Source: Tricholomella constricta (taxonomy: Eukaryota > Basidiomycota > Agaricomycetes > Agaricales > Lyophyllaceae). Taken from it: DNA of 64,000 bases. Positions 44,784-55,219 of this stretch are shown in pieces. The notes beneath the pieces were generated by a model, which saw only the letters and a program-made list of their open reading frames with translations, ran no database searches and had not been told where the DNA came from. Location of the stretch: NCBI GenBank assembly GCA_013368375.1, contig JAACJP010000058.1:62001-126000 (forward strand). The letters run 5' to 3'. Made by a program: the position numbers and the translations under genes. Every line of letters begins with the position of its first letter. Positions within the stretch are counted from its first letter, which is position 1.

Positions 44784-47700
44784 TTAAGTATCAGAAATAA
44801 TAATAGAAAACCTTTGAGATTTTATAAGTAAAGGAATATGGGAAAGATGACGAGGCAAGGTGATCAAGGGTTTCCGGGGACGATTGTCAGGAGAATTCGG
44901 AGAGGAGGTTGAGGACGTGCGTTTGATGATACCCCAGATTCGGCCAGCGAGACGGATTAGGGCCGTGTGCCAGGTTGCCGCAATACGGAGTCGCAAGCGT
45001 TCGACCTTAAGGGAGGGGAGGGATGCATGGTTTAAATCACGCGTGATGTCGTCGATATCGGGTAGAACACCATAATAGTACATGGCGTAGCCCGTGGGCC
45101 AACTCTGTGAGTCGTGCGAGATAGTACATGCATGCTCAAGAGTGCAAGTTTGGTATTGGGCGGGGACACCGAAGGCATCAAGAAGCGTGGGGGTAGCCGA
45201 GACGATGGTTTTGTTCGCTTCGTCGCGTAATGGCGCGAACCGAGGGCAGCGAACGAAGATGTGGCGAGCACCTTCGAGTGATGTGCATCCGAACCTACAG
45301 TAAGGCTGTTCGCTTGATCGTAGGCGGGCGGATAGGCGAGACGCGGTGTCAAGCTGGTGCGCACGGAGGTAAAGCTGGACGACGGCCGAGAAGGAGGATG
45401 TGGATCGGGTGTATGGGAAGTCCGGAGGAGCCCTACGATCGTAAAGTAAAGAAGAGTAATGATTAAGCAAAGGATTAATGGAAGAAAGGGAGATGGCAAG
45501 GATGCGCTGAATGTGCCGAGAAAGATCGGTTTCGATCCACCCGTCGTAAGGGGAGAAAACGGAAAATTGATCCATGTAGAACGTGGGGAGGGGAGCAGGA
45601 GGAATGGGGATCAGTGATTTTTGAGCGGAGGTGGCAGCGTGATCAGCGAGGCGGTTGAGCTGGGCAGGGACGGAGGAGGAAGCAGTGTGGGCCTTAACGT
45701 GATGGAGGTCGATGGGGGTGTCGAGTTGAAGGAATCGGGCATGGAGGTTGGCTGCCCAGCGATACAGGGATCGGGAAGGCTTGCGAAGAAGGGTGTGGGG
45801 TTGGGAGTGAAGGACGGAAGTGATGGTCTTGACGGAGGCAAGGTGGTCGGTGAAGATGGTGATGTTTTGGGAGGGCGGGCGAGATGTGTGTTGATGAAGC
45901 GCGAGTACATATGCGGCGGCGATGCCGTATGCCTCGCCAGCAAGGATGGAGGCCGAGTTCCTGAAGTTAGAGAGGGATAGAGTAAGGACAGAACTGTTAG
46001 CGACAACAGCGAAAATGACGGAAGAAGTAGTGTGGCGAGAAGTAAAGGGGACAGAGACCATAGAAGCATCGGAGGCGTAGAGAGTGTCCGGTGCTTGGTG
46101 ATTGAGTAAGGTGGGAGCGCGATGGAGGTGTTCGACCAAAAGGTTCTCCGAAAGATTTTGACGGGTAGGCCGGGGAAGTAGGAGGAGGGGATCTGGGGAT
46201 GAGAGGTCTGGGAGGAAATTGGCAAGGCATCGTAACCAGGTGTCAAATAGGACCCAGTCCCGGCGGAGGCAGGGGTTGGTATGGGAGAATTGTTGGTGGG
46301 GTTGAAAGGCGAGGGGGATAAGGAGGGAGGGGTGGTGAGACCATTGGCCAAAGTCTCGGAGAAGGGTGAAACCTTGACGCGCGAAGTTGGCGAAGGTGCG
46401 GATGGGAATGAAGTCTTGCGGAAGATTGTAGGAGGGCTGGGCGCGACAAAGGTTGTATAAGTGCAGGATATGGACGGACCCGTCGAGGATATGGCTAAGG
46501 TCTGTGGGGAGAATGGAAATTTGGAGGTTAGCAAGTACGGTGCGAGCTATCACCCAAGCGACGGGGACCTGTTTGGAGGCGAAGTGAGGGGCGGGGTGCC
46601 GAAGGGGGTACGCGACAGCAAGGGGCGAAACACAACCGTTAAATTGGCAGGTCCAGTCACTGAGGGTGACGTGAGCCATTTGGCGGAAGGGACTGATGTG
46701 ATGATTGAGGTCGCGCTGGAGGCCTGCTGCGGCGAGGGCACTGTTCAAAAGAACGATGGATGGGAAGTCAAACCCGCGGAGAGACAGGGGTGTAAAGAGG
46801 AATAAGGAATTAAACTGGAAAGGGAAGCCGAGATACTCATGAACCTTGTGAGCGATTAGGCGATCGAGCCTGCCCGCCAGATCTGCAGGTAGGGGTTGGA
46901 AGGCGAGCAGGGGCCTAACTTTGGAGATAAGGCATTGGGCTATGAGCCGACGCAGAGCAGTTAGCGGTAGACGGCGGTAGAGAAGGGGAAAGGTGAAGTC
47001 AGAAATAAGGTCGTGGATGTGTTGAAAATGGAGGTCGGGCCTGTCAATTGGCATGCGGAGGAAGACAGTATGGGAGGTGACGACACGAACATCATTCATG
47101 AACGTGGTCGGGCTAGAAGGGTTCGCGAAGTCAACGGAAGGGATGGAAATAGTAGGGTTAGGGGAGGAGTTAGGATAAAAAGGGGAGTTGTAGGCGTAGA
47201 ATGCGCTTTTACGCCACTCGGTTTCCCAACCGTATGTGGCCTGGAATCGGTCAGCATCACGGGCCATCGACAGAAGGAGAGGGATAGAAGAATAAAGTAG
47301 AAGACTGTCATCCATGGCTTCAATCATGGAGACGCGGAGCTCAGAAGCTTCCGAGGGGACATGAGGAACACCGTGGCGGCCGTGGTTGATGGAACGAATG
47401 TGGAGTTCCCCCGGCTGGTTGTGTTGGAGGTCTGAGAGCCAGCGACTGCCGAGGCTGGTGGTGAGGGTGCACTTGAGGGGAGATAAGGAGCCTCCCTGTT
47501 TGGTGACCCCGTCGACAATGAAAGGCTCTGTAAAACCGTAAGCAGTTTTGACTCGATAGGGGACTTGTTGTTGTGACGATTTGTCGAGGTCAATAATGGC
47601 TCGGGGCAAACCATACGCAAGGACAGCGTCGTAAAAGCCGTCCGGCTGGAGCATGTCGAAGCCTTTCTTCTGGTCCCGTTGAAGGATGTACAGCGGTGTA

Positions 47701-48824
47701 CGAGTGCGGTCGGCATGTTTCTGGATCTGGGCGACGAAGGAAATGAGATCGCGGCCTTGGACGCCGGGCTGTGTCGCAATCTGGCACTTGGGAATGATGC
47801 CATGTCGGACGACGTACGGCCCAAGGAGGGTGTTGAGCCAGGCGAAAGGGAGATTGAGCAAAAAGTTGTTACAGGCGATGCCGCGATAGTTGGATAGGTG
47901 AAGGGGAGGGCCGCGCTTGTGAATGGTGGAACTGTTAGTATCTTTGACCGATGAGGGAAAGTGGGAGTTAGAAATGGTGTAATTGGTGAGCCGCAGGACG
48001 ATGCTGAGGGCCCGATCGGACAACAGTTTTACAAACCATTTTTCCCAACCATCCGGTCCCGGCGTCGGGCGAGCATTGCCCCAGCTTAGGAGGGATCGGA
48101 GGGTAGGGAGATCAAGTGGCTTAGGCCAGCTGAAGGGGTCGGCCGTGACGCGATCCGCAGCCTGTCGAACAGATGGTGTTACCATCCAAGGCTTTTCTTG
48201 TGGAACGCGAGGGGTGCGCCGATATAGGTTGGTGAAATATTGCTGAGTCACCGTTTTGACATGGTCGGGGCCTGTAAGGACAAGGTCCGGGTCGGACGAG
48301 GGGTTAGGGGCAAGCGCAAGAGGTAAGGAAGAAAAATGTCGAGGGAATAGCTGTTTAGCAGAACCGCCATTAAGGATGGCAGAGATTTTGAACGAGGATT
48401 GTTTGGCGAGAGTATCTCGTCAACACTCGCGCTCCTCAGCGTACCGGATCCGATTGAGATGACGTCGAAGGACCGTCAGATAGGTCCGGTAGGTTTGTGC
48501 AGAATAGTCATGTTGGTGGGAGGCCATGAATGCGGCGTAATACCGAGGCACCCAAGGAGCGCATGGGTACCGATCGAGGCCGGTGTTGAGGAGGGTGTTG
48601 AGGGCGGAGATGAGGCGGTTAATCCGGCGAAGCTCCCGCAAGATGACGCGGATTGTGGGGTTCATGGGTTTGTCGGACTTGAAGTTCGGCGGCTTGGGAA
48701 GGTCGAAGGATTCACGGGCAGCTTGAAGGAGGATGTCAGACATCTGGTGGTACACCAGGTCAAAGGAGGGATCGTCCGCGACGGGGAGTTGATCAAGGTT
48801 AGTCCCGTCGAGCCGATGGTCCAC
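44784..48824 (-). pseudogene. LINE reverse transcriptase and RNase H region
   Basis: A single minus-strand frame runs from 48824 to 44784, broken only by a TGA at 48422-48420. The reverse transcriptase core shows PGPDGWEKWFVKLL, the first catalytic Asp in LQRDQKKGFDM, KQGGSLSPLKCT, and the paired Asp in EAMDDSLLLY (the usual FADD is altered). RNase H follows with YASDAS, AGEAYG, FTDHLAS and LADHAA, holding the expected acidic residues. Near the end CRFGCTSLEGARHIFVRC is a CCHC motif as in the Tad/R1/I groups. The stop codon and the upstream frame change make this copy non-functional. The part after the stop is open for more than 1,200 codons, which argues for a fairly young element. Confidence 0.88.
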
Positions 48825-51085
48825 GTCATTGGCGAAAAATTTGAGCCTGTGTGATTGAGATCTGTGGGATAACGGAAACGCGGGGCATAGGTTGAGGGTG
48901 GCACTTCGGTGGGAACCAAAGGGTTGCCCCGCATGTCAGTAAGAGTATCAAGGATAAGGTGTGAAAGGATAGGGAGATGATCGGTAGAGGGAATGAAGTT
49001 AGAAAGTGTAGCAATCGAACCGGAGACTGTGCCAACGGCCGAAGCAGCGACCCGGTCAATTATGGACCGGATCCGTGGCGAACCGTCGGCAGGGTTATCA
49101 GGGTCGGAACTGTGACCTTTGTAGGTGAACATGTCATTGACGTTCCGGTCGGGAATTTGGGCCCAGAGGTCGATTCCTGACGTCGCTTGGAGGAAAGCCG
49201 AGTAAGCGACGCGAGAGTTGGACAACCTGTGAGTAGCGTTGGACGATTCTGAGAAGGCGACGGTAGCGTTAAAGTCGCCGTGTAAGGACCAGGAGTGGGG
49301 TGTAGAGTTGCATAGATCCCGCATTTCGGGCCAGAATTGAGGTTCGGTGCCCGGGTCCCAGGGGGCATAGATTCCTATAAGTCTGTGGAGAAAGCCTTGG
49401 TTGTTAGTAGTTGGGATAACGAGGTCTAGGGCGAGGGCACGACCGTCAAGGGAGGGGGGTAGTGCTAAAGGGGTGCCACAAGAGATGCCCCGATGAACAG
49501 CGATGATCACCCCCCATTTTCCCCGATTGCGGTGACCTGCAGGTTTCCCGGGATTCTCGTGAACTGAGTAATCCCGCATATTCAGGCGATGAGAGACCCT
49601 GTGCGGACCTTTGGTCTCGCCAATGATGAATGCATTTGGTTTGACAGAGTGAATCATATCGGCAATCGCAGCGACCTTCATGGGGTCGCCCAAACCGTTT
49701 GCATTAATTGCGATTGTGCGGAACACGGAAGAACCGGATCCCATGGGGAACGAGGCCCAGACGCATTGAGAGGACAGAAAGAGGGAAAGTAGCAAGAAGA
49801 AAATTATGAAGGAGTAAAGAAATCTCGGGCGACGGGCCCTGAGGGGTAGAGGTACTTTTGGGGCGTCTGGATGTGGTCCCATGGGGGTTGGGGAGACGCC
49901 GAGACAGGGAGATATTAGAGAGGAGTGACGGAGGTGGTGAGATAAGAGAGAAAAAGGTAGCAAGAGAGATAGAGAGATTGAGCGGAGGCACTCGAAGAGG
50001 AAACAGATAACGAGGATAGGTAAGATATAGAGAGGGGAAGAATGCAGATAATTTTGTGGGAGGAAACGAATAGATCGCGGTGGAGGGGACCGAGGAAGGT
50101 CGTGAGGCGAGGGCTCCCAGAGTATGGGATGGCGCGGGCGAAAGCCAGCAATACCCATTTTTACTTCCCGATTAAGGGCGTTGGAGAGACGGAGCTGAGG
50201 AATGAAGGGAGGACTTACCATGCGAGAAGTGGAGGGTTGGAAGGATGGGTCAACCTCCATGTTATCGGTGTTTTGGAGGAAAGACTCGCACGTAGGGGCG
50301 CGAGTGGGTTGTTGCGAGAGGACAACATTGTCGTCAGTGTTCTGACGAGGCCGTTTTTTGGACACGGACGCGGTTGGATGACCTTGGTCGGCGTGAGGGT
50401 CAGGAGACTGGGATGGCGGCAGTGTGGCGGCGGCCGGGGCGGGGAGCCCTGGAGGAGCCAGCGGGGGCTGAGCTGGGAGGGTTAGGATACTCGTCGCGGA
50501 CATGGTGGAGGGAAGAAGGGTGTTAAGGAACGTATCCGCCGATCTGCGGAGGTCAGCGACATTCCTTTGCTCTTCTAAAACCCGTTGGCTGAGGTCGGCG
50601 ACGTGACGCGAGACGTTTTCTCGCTGAGCGTCGGAAGTCACCAGAGAAAGGAGCAGCTGCGCAGTGGAGAGCGAGTTATGTAAGTTGCCCAACTCGCCTT
50701 GAGCAAGGAGCTGCTGAGACAATTTCATCTGGAAGATAATGGTGTTGGTAAACATGTTAGTGTAACGGTCTTGCGCCGTCCTCATAGCCTCGATTAGGTC
50801 GCGATTATCGAGGGTGATTTTGTTGACGGCTTGGGTGAGGGTTTGAACTTGCTGGGCCAGGCCGTCGAGTTGTTGGCGGACAAACGGAGACTCCTCGCTG
50901 GTGGTGCGGGCGCTGGGCCTGATAGTGGGGAGGCTGGCGGTGTTGAGGTTGTATAAGTAGTCCGGTTTGTTGGGTTTGAAGGCCTCGTTGACGTCGGGGA
51001 AGGCCTCGAACGGATTTGTCAAGAACGAAGTGATGACGTTAGGATCGCGCAGGATGACGGTGTATACCGTCCCGTCGTGTTCAAG
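48662..51085 (-). pseudogene. LINE middle region with APE-type endonuclease
   Basis: This frame is continuous with ORF1 past one TGA (51088-51086) and has no ATG of its own near its start. The first 430 residues are low-complexity with a helical segment (LDGLAQQVQTLTQAVNKITL). From about residue 455 come the endonuclease motifs in order: TIAINANGL, IIGETKG, IGIYAPW, LHGDFNAT, RSIIDRVAAS and STDHLPIL, which supply Asn, Glu, Asp/Asn and Asp/His. APE endonucleases nick the target DNA for target-primed reverse transcription. At about 48830 the homologous reading moves to another frame (the text LKFFANDVDHRLDG in the next frame), so there is one insertion or deletion, probably in a T5 run. Confidence 0.85.
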
Positions 51086-52353
51086 TCAGCTGCTCCGCCA
51101 GGCGTCGGTGCCATATCTCATCGTGATGTAGGAGTCGATGATGACCTGAGCCTGTGGGTAGCCGCCGACGTTAGTGATCGCGACCTCCAGGCCGTAGAGC
51201 GGTTGTACGTAACGAGGGACCACCGGGTAAACGGTGATCGTCTCGCTGCCGGGTTGGGTTTGGATCACAGGCCTGTTGGTGGTGAGGGCCTCCACCGATT
51301 GGCGGTGAACGAATGTGTACGTAGCCCGGGAGCCGTTGCGGGCGATGGTGGTGGCTTGGACGTCGTAGTGTTGATGGCAGAATACATTGTCAAGCTTGTC
51401 CTTGAGGGCGGTGGCATCCATCCTGTCTTGAGTGGTGAACGCCAGCTGGCGGCTTTTGTCAGGGCCGTGTTGGATGCGCCAGCGTGCCGTGACGCCGTTG
51501 ACGTTGTCCAAGGTCCTACACACGAATTCCAAGACATCCGGGCGAGGAGAAGCTTTGAGGGGCCCAGTGAGTGAGACGGTGGCGTAGACGATGTTGTCCT
51601 GTGCTGTGTGGTATGAGCCTGGGGTGATTTCGAGGTCAGGGAGGTCTTGGCCCCGTTCGGTGAGATCTTCGACAATTTGTTTCAGGTGGTCGATGGCGGA
51701 CTGGGGGCTGGTGCGGTTAAGGCCAGAGACGGTGAGCTCCAACTGTCAGGGGAACTCTCGTTCACGCTCTCCGACGCTCACAGATCGTTCCCCGACTCAC
51801 GCGTTCGCCCCCGACCGACCGATCGCGATCCCGACCCGACGCTCCGACCCAAGCGTCGGTGTACATACTTACTCACTTCCTGTCGCTTCCCCTCACTCCC
51901 CGCACGCGCCCGACGCCGATCCCGACCGCCCGACATCCCGACGTCGGCTGCCCCGCCTCGTGCCCGTACCCTGGGCCACGAGGATCGGACAGCGTCGGGA
52001 ACGTGTCCATACACGCGCCGCACACCATTCGTTATTATTACATGTACAGTACACTCTGGAGGACCGGCCCTCACGTCCTACACTCGTATATAGTCGGCCC
52101 CCTGGCATTTGGGAATCCTTTACACTATTCTCTTCGGATTCCCCCTTGCCAGGTAAGCCTTACTTACCTTCGTTACTGTACATCAATATAACTTCGGATT
52201 CCCCCTTGCCAGTGTGATAGCGCTCCACTGTAAGGGTTGCCCTAACACCAACCCAGTGAAGGGTCGGGGGGCAGGGTCGAAAATTGGAGGGGGAGAGTCA
52301 GCCCGGTCATCTGAGACAGGCGGGGGTTGGAGTGGTCCCGGTACGAATGGCAT
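51086..52353 (-). pseudogene. LINE ORF1 split by a solo LTR
   Basis: The minus-strand start is ATG 52353-52351 (MPFVPGPLQPPPVSDD). The frame meets the solo LTR after 52248 and resumes on the other side from 51738. Leaving out the LTR and one copy of its 5-bp target duplication gives 759 nt, an exact multiple of three, and a continuous frame across the junction (PRPFTGLELTVSGLNR). The product would be 252 residues and ends at TGA 51088-51086. No known nucleic-acid-binding motif is visible; LINE ORF1 proteins usually bind the element RNA. The frame continues open after the stop into the endonuclease part. Confidence 0.8.
51739..52252 (+). mobile_element. Solo LTR of the gypsy-1 family inside the LINE
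   Basis: The LTR is 51744-52247 (504 bp), beginning TGTCAGGGGAACTC and ending TTGCCCTAACA. The flanking 5-bp repeats CCAAC (51739-51743 and 52248-52252) are its target duplication. It differs from the LTRs of the full element at 54590-60981 by only about seven bases. A solo LTR forms by recombination between the two LTRs of an integrated copy. Confidence 0.93.
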
Positions 52354-52443
52354 CTCAAAACTTGTCGGTTTGCTGGTACAACGGATTCCGAGTTCTATTT
52401 ATAGAACGAGGTCTTTCCACCTGAGTTTTGGGCCAGTTATTTA

Positions 52444-53173
52444 ATGATTGGATCAATTTGTTCCCATCATAATGATGGGATCACTTTCAGCCAACAGTCG
52501 GCAGGAAAAACGGCGCCGGCACCTGCCGTGATCCGACGGCGATCAGTGGTCACGTGACCCGGCACGTCTGCGCGAAAGCGCTCGCCTCCCTCCCTCCTGC
52601 CCGCGGCGCGTCTTGTAAGCTCCCTTGGTTCACGAAAAAAAATTCGTCGCTGCGAGGCACCTCCCTCAGCTCCCTAAGCATACCTGAGGGGGGATATACC
52701 TAGCTTAAAAGCATCTAAAATTGATTTTGTTCTACAAGGGGTGCTCCTCTACTATGATTGAAGACAGTTTACAGTCCTTTAAATGTACATATGAGCAGAA
52801 AAGCAACCCAGCACACCTGAAGCCTCCCACAGGCATGTCCAGGAGGCAAATGTACTGTACTGAGAGCCTATGGTCCTGCTGTTGACTGCTATATGAGCCA
52901 GAAGTGGTCATTAAGCTCTGAAATAAGGGGGCTAAGTGCTCATAAGCACTTAGCTCTGACTGATTTATTGTAAATCAGGCCAATTTATGGGCCTAATTTA
53001 CAGGCCACGAGCTGGGCCAACAGCCTGGTAAATCAGCTCAGTGCGCGCCCATCAATTTGGGTTTCTGAATTCACCTCACGCAGCCTCTCGGCCGTGCAAA
53101 CTGAACTATTTGAGCAGCACACTTTGCTATCGTGTTGCTATCCCTTGCCCTCTCACAAGCAACAATTCTGCCC
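52444..53173. other. Flank of the peptidase frame with several short hairpins
   Basis: Sequence between the LINE and the USP-like frame. It contains perfect short inverted repeats: CCCATCAT/ATGATGGG at about 52469-52485, GCTAAGTGC/GCACTTAGC at about 52930-52953 and CTGATTTA/TAAATCAG at about 52959-52977. No coding frame is supported. The hairpins may mark the end of a DNA transposon, but I found no matching terminal repeat. Confidence 0.4.
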
Positions 53174-54199
53174 ATGGATTCAGACTTAAAAAGAGGCCAA
53201 AAATGTAATCAACATAAGTCTAAACTAAAATTTGTGAGGTCAATGGACTTGCTGCTGCAGCAATTTTCAGACCTGTTGTCTGAGTATATATGCCTCTCAG
53301 CAGCACAGTTTGGAATGGGGACGCACCTCAGATATAAAATTTTAGCAGCATGGTGCCAGGGTCCCACACGCGTCTGTAAGCAACGTCCGGGAATTGCCAT
53401 GATTTACCAGAATTTACATCCCCAATGTCAAACGGTCAAAATATCTGTACTTGATGTTGAATACTTTGTTGCTCCTGTAGGGGTGGCATGGCGGGACAAT
53501 AGTTGTGCGTATGACATGACTGTCGTGTTGTTGCACAATACATGGCACCGAAAACCCGACACCATCACTGAGCTCCTTACATTCTGTAATTCTGAGATTT
53601 TGGCTTTGCTCATTGCACAATTCTCTTATGCCGCTACCTTGCAGCCAGTTCGCTTGGAGAACCTGCGTGACACCTTGCGTCACTCTTTATTCGTGAAATC
53701 TCCTTCCACAATTGTTTGGGGCCAGTACACAAGCATGCACTCAATGTTTGACTACATCTTTGACTCCCGTGTCCAGGTCTTGTCGTCCAAGCTTGCCTGT
53801 CCAAACTGCCATCATGTGAACTACGTGGTTGATCCTATCACGGGTTGTTTTTTTATACCTATGACAGATGGCGATACCTCATTGCAAACCTATGTACGCG
53901 ATTTTCAGTACCAGGTGGGGTCATGGTGTCACTCATGTCAGAGTGCGTTGAGAATGGTACATACTTTTGTACACGCTCCTCCTTTGTTGGCCTTCGATTT
54001 GACACGGGGAAGTCCGACACTCTCATGGGACTTAACGGTACTTATATCAGGACAAAGGCGTTGTCAGTGGCAGGTTAATTACTGCCTTGCTGGTGTCATT
54101 TACCATGGTGAATGTGTCGCGGTCACCAATTTTTACATATACATATGTCTCACTTTACTTACTTATCTGTCGTTTCTCACTTTACTTACTCTCTGTTGA
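53174..54199 (+). CDS. USP-like cysteine peptidase, C-terminus truncated
   Basis: A single frame from ATG 53174, about 341 residues. WRDNSCAYDMTVVLLHNTWH fits a USP-type Cys box, with the nucleophile Cys after Asn. A CPNCHHVN-WCHSCQS pair of CxxC motifs suggests a zinc site. PPLLAFDLTRG and NYCLAGVIYHG match the strands before the catalytic His in USP folds. The His itself is missing: after YHGECVAVTNF the frame runs into repetitive CTTACTTA-rich sequence and stops. The start ATG is chosen because the frame upstream has no other ATG. Similar USP-like frames occur in repeat-rich parts of Agaricomycete genomes, possibly carried by DNA transposons; that link is inference. The product is unlikely to be catalytically complete. 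Confidence 0.55.
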   Translation: MDSDLKRGQKCNQHKSKLKFVRSMDLLLQQFSDLLSEYICLSAAQFGMGTHLRYKILAAWCQGPTRVCKQRPGIAMIYQNLHPQCQTVKISVLDVEYFVAPVGVAWRDNSCAYDMTVVLLHNTWHRKPDTITELLTFCNSEILALLIAQFSYAATLQPVRLENLRDTLRHSLFVKSPSTIVWGQYTSMHSMFDYIFDSRVQVLSSKLACPNCHHVNYVVDPITGCFFIPMTDGDTSLQTYVRDFQYQVGSWCHSCQSALRMVHTFVHAPPLLAFDLTRGSPTLSWDLTVLISGQRRCQWQVNYCLAGVIYHGECVAVTNFYIYICLTLLTYLSFLTLLTLC

Positions 54200-54295
54200 A
54201 TCAACACATCCATTTCTGCGATACTACGTTTACTCTAAGTTCTGATACTTGAGCCTTGACTGTAACAGTTTGATTCAATCACAAAATCTGGTACT

Positions 54296-54589
54296 ATGTC
54301 CATTCCAGTCAAAAACCCAGCTCCTCAGGCTCCGCCCTCCTCTGTTGACTCTATTGTTATCCCTGAGACACCTCCCCCTGGAATTGGTGTACAGGAACTT
54401 TGGCGCATTGTACACGCTATCAGGAAATCCATCTCCAAAGACTCTGAGCAATGCAAGACAGAGAATTTGGCTATTCTCGATGCACTTCATGATCTCAAGT
54501 CTCAGCAACATACTAGCCACTCCCCCGCTTCGTTCACCAGCTCCTTCTCTCCACTTTCCTCTGACACTTCAGCCGCTCCTCAACCACCT
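54296..54589 (+). pseudogene. Gypsy-2 gag, N-terminal part
   Basis: ATG 54296 opens a Pro-rich frame (MSIPVKNPAPQAPPSSVDSI) with a helical segment (LWRIVHAIRKSI). It ends where the gypsy-1 element is inserted. The reading resumes at 60982 after removal of gypsy-1 and one CACCT. This is the gag start of an older Ty3/gypsy element. No LTR of gypsy-2 was recognised upstream. Confidence 0.65.
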
Positions 54590-55093
54590 TGTCAGGGGAA
54601 CTCTCGTTCACGCTCTCCGACGCTCACAGATCGTTCCCCGACTCACGCGCTCGCCCCTGACTGACCGATCGCGATCCCGACCCGACGCTCCGACCCAAGC
54701 GTCGGTGTACATACTTACTCACTTCCTGTCGCTTCCCCTCACTCCCCGCGCGCGCCCGACGCCGATCCCGACCACCCGACATCCCGACGTCGGCTGCCCC
54801 GCCTCGTGCCCGTACCCTGGGCCACGAGGATCGGACAGCGTCGGGAACGTGTCCATACACGCGCCGCACACCATTCGTTACTATTACATGTACAGTACAC
54901 TCTGGAGGACCGGCCCTCACGTCCTACACTCGTATATAGTCGGCCCCCTGGCATTTGGGAATCCTTTACACTATTCTCTTCGGATTCCCCCTTGCCAGGT
55001 AAGCCTTACTTACATTCGTTACTGTACATCAATATAACTTCGGATTCCCCCTTGCCAGTGCGATAGCGCTCCACTGTAAGGGTTGCCCTAACA
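54590..55093 (+). repeat. Gypsy-1 5' LTR
   Basis: TG...CA ends (TGTCAGGGGAA to CCCTAACA). A TATATA box is at 54933-54938. The segment TTTACACTATTCT at 54965-54977 lies about 30 bp after it and is the predicted RNA start. A 21-bp direct repeat at 54978-54998 and 55038-55058 brackets an intron-like 60-nt unit (GTAAGC...CCAG). Confidence 0.93.
54933..54938 (+). promoter_or_regulatory. TATA box of the gypsy-1 LTR
   Basis: TATATA, 32 bp upstream of the predicted transcript start at 54965. The same box is in the solo LTR and in the 3' LTR. Confidence 0.7.
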
Positions 55094-55095
55094 GC

Positions 55096-55108
55096 AGAAT
55101 AGTGTAAA
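55096..55108 (+). other. Self-complementary primer-binding site of gypsy-1
   Basis: AGAATAGTGTAAA, two bases after the 5' LTR, is the exact reverse complement of TTTACACTATTCT at 54965-54977. It does not begin with TGG as tRNA-primed sites do. This is the arrangement of Tf1 and its relatives, where the RNA 5' end folds back as primer. Confidence 0.75.
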
Positions 55109-55219
55109 CCGGAGACCCGACGAAACCGACCGATCAGCCTCCGCGCCGAAACACGTGTCTGCTACACGCAACCCGTCCAGCGCGCGCCTGCTCCGATCGT
55201 CGCCCAGTCCCGTCTCGAG

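Larger units (their letters stand above)
44682..52435 (-). mobile_element. LINE (non-LTR retrotransposon), full length but inactivated
   Basis: Minus strand, with the 5' end near 52435 and the 3' end near 44682. The order is a short 5' untranslated region, ORF1, an endonuclease, a reverse transcriptase, an RNase H and a terminal Cys/His motif. The presence of RNase H with an APE-type endonuclease points to the I/Tad group. The 3' end has a short tandem tail (unit about TAAATCC) rather than poly(A). GTTATTTA at 44674-44681 and 52436-52443 is the candidate 8-bp target duplication. A 504-bp solo LTR (51744-52247) is inserted within ORF1. Two in-frame TGA codons and one frame change interrupt the rest. 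Confidence 0.85.

Noticed and set aside
51591..52217. Plus- and minus-strand frames of 70-208 codons across the gypsy-1 LTRs
   Set aside because: They recur at 54250-55040 and 60140-60925 only because the LTR sequence itself recurs. They run across element borders and have no coding signature.
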